Source: an uncultured Lachnospiraceae bacterium (GTDB lineage Bacteria; Bacillota; Clostridia; Lachnospirales; Lachnospiraceae). Taken from it: 33,617 nt of DNA. The translations under genes and the position numbers were made by a program. Below, piece after piece: positions 32,205 to 33,617 of this stretch. The stretch is taken from positions 1-33,617 of the forward strand of contig CAJUDM010000037.1 of assembly GCA_910584915.1 (NCBI GenBank). The letters are read 5' to 3'. Positions within the stretch are counted from its first letter, which is position 1. Every line of letters starts with the position of its first letter. The notes below the pieces were generated by a model. It was not told where the DNA came from, made no database searches, and saw nothing but the letters and a program-made list of their open reading frames with translations.

Positions 32205-32582
32205 ATGTGGTTTTGGTGGTTTATGCTTTGCTGTGATTTAATGATTCCGTTGCTGATGATAGTTATTGGACGGCTTATGTGGAAGCGTCCGCCGCAAAAG
32301 ATAAATTCTCTGATTGGATATAGAACCTCTCGTTCTATGAAGAATATGGATACATGGCATTTTGCTCATCATTACTGTGGAAAACTTTGGTGGCGAATTG
32401 GCTGGATTATTTTAGTTCCGTCACTTATTATTCATCTTCCATTTTATGGAGCTTCAGATGATGCTATTGGAATTGTCGGCTTGATTTTGACATTTATTCA
32501 AATTGCTGTTTTGATAGGCTCTATATTCCCGACAGAGAAGGCATTAAAAAGAACTTTTACAGAAGAAGGGCTTCGTAGATAA
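32205..32582 (+). CDS. SdpI/YhfL-family membrane protein
   Basis: A 125-residue membrane protein with about three hydrophobic helices and the family's short motif IGYRTSRSMKNMDTWHFAHHYCGKLWW (about residues 37-63). In Bacillus, SdpI gives immunity to the SdpC toxin and also relays a signal. Most homologues have unknown roles. The ATG at 32205 follows GAGG at good spacing; a GTG at 32196 in the same frame overlaps that site and is less likely. Its AT-rich composition fits the mobile element. It may be a passenger that protects the host or element. Confidence 0.85.
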   Translation: MWFWWFMLCCDLMIPLLMIVIGRLMWKRPPQKINSLIGYRTSRSMKNMDTWHFAHHYCGKLWWRIGWIILVPSLIIHLPFYGASDDAIGIVGLILTFIQIAVLIGSIFPTEKALKRTFTEEGLRR

Positions 32583-32647
32583 ATTCCAGTTTGTCGGGAA
32601 AAATCAAGACAGAAAAATGATATGAAAACTAAATATTGTTTACCTTT

Positions 32648-32687
32648 AGGTAGCGATTATCTTAACAGACAATCAGCTACCTTTTTT
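32648..32687 (+). terminator. Rho-independent terminator
   Basis: AGGTAGC/GCTACCT with an inner GATT/AATC pair (32648-32658 and 32671-32682, one bulged base) precedes T6. TACCT at 32641 can also pair with AGGTA, so two alternative folds exist. It probably ends the SdpI-family transcript. Confidence 0.65.
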
Positions 32688-32733
32688 ATTTCCAAAACTA
32701 ATCAACACAGTACAGAAAGAATGAGGTATCAAG

Positions 32734-33075
32734 ATGATTGAGAGCAAAAATGACGCAAGCAGAAATTTAGAAAAAGCATTGCAGGCATTGGAACAGGCGA
32801 AACAGCGTGTAGCCAATGAGAAGAAAAAGCAGAACGAGAAAAAACGCAAAGCCGAGAACCACCACAAGTACATCATGGGCGGTATCATTGTGAAGTATTT
32901 CCCCGACTGCTACCGCTATGACGAGGGCGAGTTAAACCGTATCTTGTCGGTTGCATTGCAGACAAGGGAGTGTCAGCAGATTATCTCTAAAATCAAAGCG
33001 GAAAGCCGAGAAACCACTCCCCCACAATCCACTCTCCCCAATGCCGAAAATGAAAGCGAGGGCGGTACGGAATGA
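32734..33075 (+). CDS. Mobilisation accessory protein (DUF3847-like)
   Basis: A 113-residue protein. The first half is a charged coiled coil (KNDASRNLEKALQALEQAKQRVANEKKKQNEKKRKAENHHKYIMGG), followed by a short folded part (IIVKYFPDCYRYDEGELNRILSVAL). Proteins with this layout lie directly upstream of MobA/MobL relaxases on Firmicutes elements and probably join the relaxosome. DUF3847 membership is my best guess. AGAATGAGGT lies before the ATG. The relaxase follows after the hairpin-dense region. Confidence 0.65.
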   Translation: MIESKNDASRNLEKALQALEQAKQRVANEKKKQNEKKRKAENHHKYIMGGIIVKYFPDCYRYDEGELNRILSVALQTRECQQIISKIKAESRETTPPQSTLPNAENESEGGTE

Positions 33076-33112
33076 CAAAGGCGAGGACACTGGAAAGCCG
33101 AGGTAACGTATT

Positions 33113-33322
33113 CACCCCGTTTACGGGGTGCGCACAGATATACCACCAGAGGTGGTATGTGCGCTCTCCGAGGGGCAAGTTTCACTTGCATGGACTCCGG
33201 CGGAGAGCGTTGTCTGCCTTGCGGCAGCCAAAAGGGGAAACGACAATTCCCCTTCGCAAGCTGCGCTTGCTACCCTTTAGTGAACTTTGCGTTCAGATAA
33301 AGGCTAAAGAACAGCCTTTATC
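33113..33322. other. Hairpin-dense region, candidate origin of transfer
   Basis: Consecutive stems fill this gap: CACCCCG/CGGGGTG (33113-33119, 33124-33130); a long hairpin GCGCAC plus ATACCACC / GGTGGTAT plus GTGCGC (33130-33164); GCTCTCCG/CGGAGAGC (33163-33170, 33202-33209) enclosing GCAAGT/ACTTGC; GCAAGC/GCTTGC near 33256-33270; and GATAAAGGCT/AGCCTTTATC (33296-33305, 33313-33322, 10 bp perfect). The region lies just 5' of a relaxase gene, where oriT is expected. The nic site cannot be placed by eye. Confidence 0.5.
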
Positions 33323-33381
33323 TGCCCACAAAGTCTATGAGTGCGCCCCTATACCCTGTCGGCAGAATGTAGGTGTTGCGC

Positions 33382-33617
33382 ATGGCTAATGTTACGAAAC
33401 AGGCAAGCACACGTTTTTCCATTGTCAGGCGGAGCAAGGGGCAGTCGGCAGTCGAGAAAGCATCATACATCAGCAGGAGCATTCTTGTCAGCGAGTTTGA
33501 CGGGCAGACCTACCGCCCGAAATACCATGAAGATTTAGTCCACAGTGAAATCACTCTCCCGCCCAATGCGCCCAAAGAATATGCAGACCGAGCCACCTTA
33601 TGGAACGCTGTTGAACT
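33382..33617 (+). CDS. MobA/MobL-family relaxase (5' part, runs off window)
   Basis: The visible 78 codons encode MANVTKQASTRFSIVRRSKGQSAVEKASYISRS... ending VHSEITLPPNAPKEYADRATLWNAVE. RSKGQSAVEKASYISRS is the first conserved MobA/MobL motif (normally ...AAYRSG), and HSEITLPPNAPKEYADRATLWNAVE is the second. The enzyme nicks one strand at oriT and stays bound to it through a tyrosine during transfer. The three-histidine motif lies beyond the window. No strong ribosome binding site is seen before the ATG at 33382; an alternative start is possible. Confidence 0.88.
   Translation, partial: MANVTKQASTRFSIVRRSKGQSAVEKASYISRSILVSEFDGQTYRPKYHEDLVHSEITLPPNAPKEYADRATLWNAVE

Larger units (their letters stand above)
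30977..33617 (+). mobile_element. Integrative mobilisable element, left end (partial)
   Basis: From about 30985 the sequence is different in composition, and its genes are of the type found on mobilisable elements: a terminator and palindrome at the edge, two coupled conserved small proteins, an SdpI-family protein, a mobilisation accessory gene, a hairpin-dense region and a MobA/MobL relaxase. It has broken an exporter gene. The exact edge, the integrase and the right end are not in view. The real boundary lies between about 30977 and 31000. Confidence 0.75.

Noticed and set aside
33072..33389. 105-residue open frame before the relaxase
   Set aside because: It covers the hairpin-dense oriT candidate and its sequence reflects the inverted repeats; no domain is visible.
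1..33617. CRISPR array, tRNA or rRNA genes
   Set aside because: No regularly spaced direct repeats, no cloverleaf with T-loop motif and no rRNA-like sequence seen on either strand by eye.

Overview
The window looks like a chromosomal segment of a low-GC-phylum Gram-positive anaerobe, most likely a Lachnospiraceae (Clostridium cluster XIVa) member. This is inferred from the gene content: an AgrC-type GHKL kinase with a LytTR regulator, a NifU-like/GGGtGRT pair, Ktr potassium transport, a Glu111-type MetA and a MobA/MobL mobilisable element. Strong AGGAGG-type ribosome binding sites and short intergenic gaps fit. No rRNA, tRNA or CRISPR array was seen.

Layout. 1-478: non-coding, with a hairpin-rich palindromic element. 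479-3738: a LytTR response regulator, a GHKL sensor kinase and two half-size chromate-transporter (CHR) proteins in one tightly packed operon. 4028-4609: a charged coiled-coil protein of unknown function. 4768-6313 (minus strand): permease and ATPase of a nitrate/sulfonate/taurine/thiamine-precursor-type ABC importer without its binding protein. 6705-8012: a DUF1287 protein and a methyltransferase. 8214-10794: argH and asd. 10864-12219: an AAA ATPase of the archaeal-ATPase/DUF234 type. 12362-14437: topB. 14624-15298: a left-handed beta-helix protein. 15570-17418: a NifU-like scaffold and a GGGtGRT protein. 17576-17932 (minus strand): an XRE regulator. 18323-23437: two potassium uptake systems back to back, trkA-trkH-ktrB-ktrA. 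24017-25815: four small membrane or lipoprotein genes, partly AT-rich and probably acquired. 25859-30550: a small AAA ATPase, an RsuA-family pseudouridine synthase, ligA and metA. 30719-about 30985: the 5' stump of an NHLP-type bacteriocin exporter. About 30985-33617: the end of an integrative mobilisable element that interrupts the exporter, with accessory genes, an SdpI-family gene, a hairpin-dense oriT candidate and the start of a MobA/MobL relaxase that runs off the window.

The most interesting signals are non-coding. (1) Two diverged copies of a three-helix RNA-like element lie directly 5' of asd (9586-9690) and topB (12257-12361). They keep a 10-bp P1, a GUA/GAA internal loop and an 8-bp P2 through compensatory changes, and a miniature relative lies at 12220-12252. 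(2) Three copies of a 137-158 bp long-hairpin repeat (6414-6550, 23512-23669, 29359-29495) have 23-bp arms that covary between copies. (3) A leader with mutually exclusive hairpins lies before the GGGtGRT gene. None of these is explained by a feature family I can name. The metabolic genes (argH, asd, metA) supply arginine and aspartate-family amino acids, but they are not clustered as one operon.
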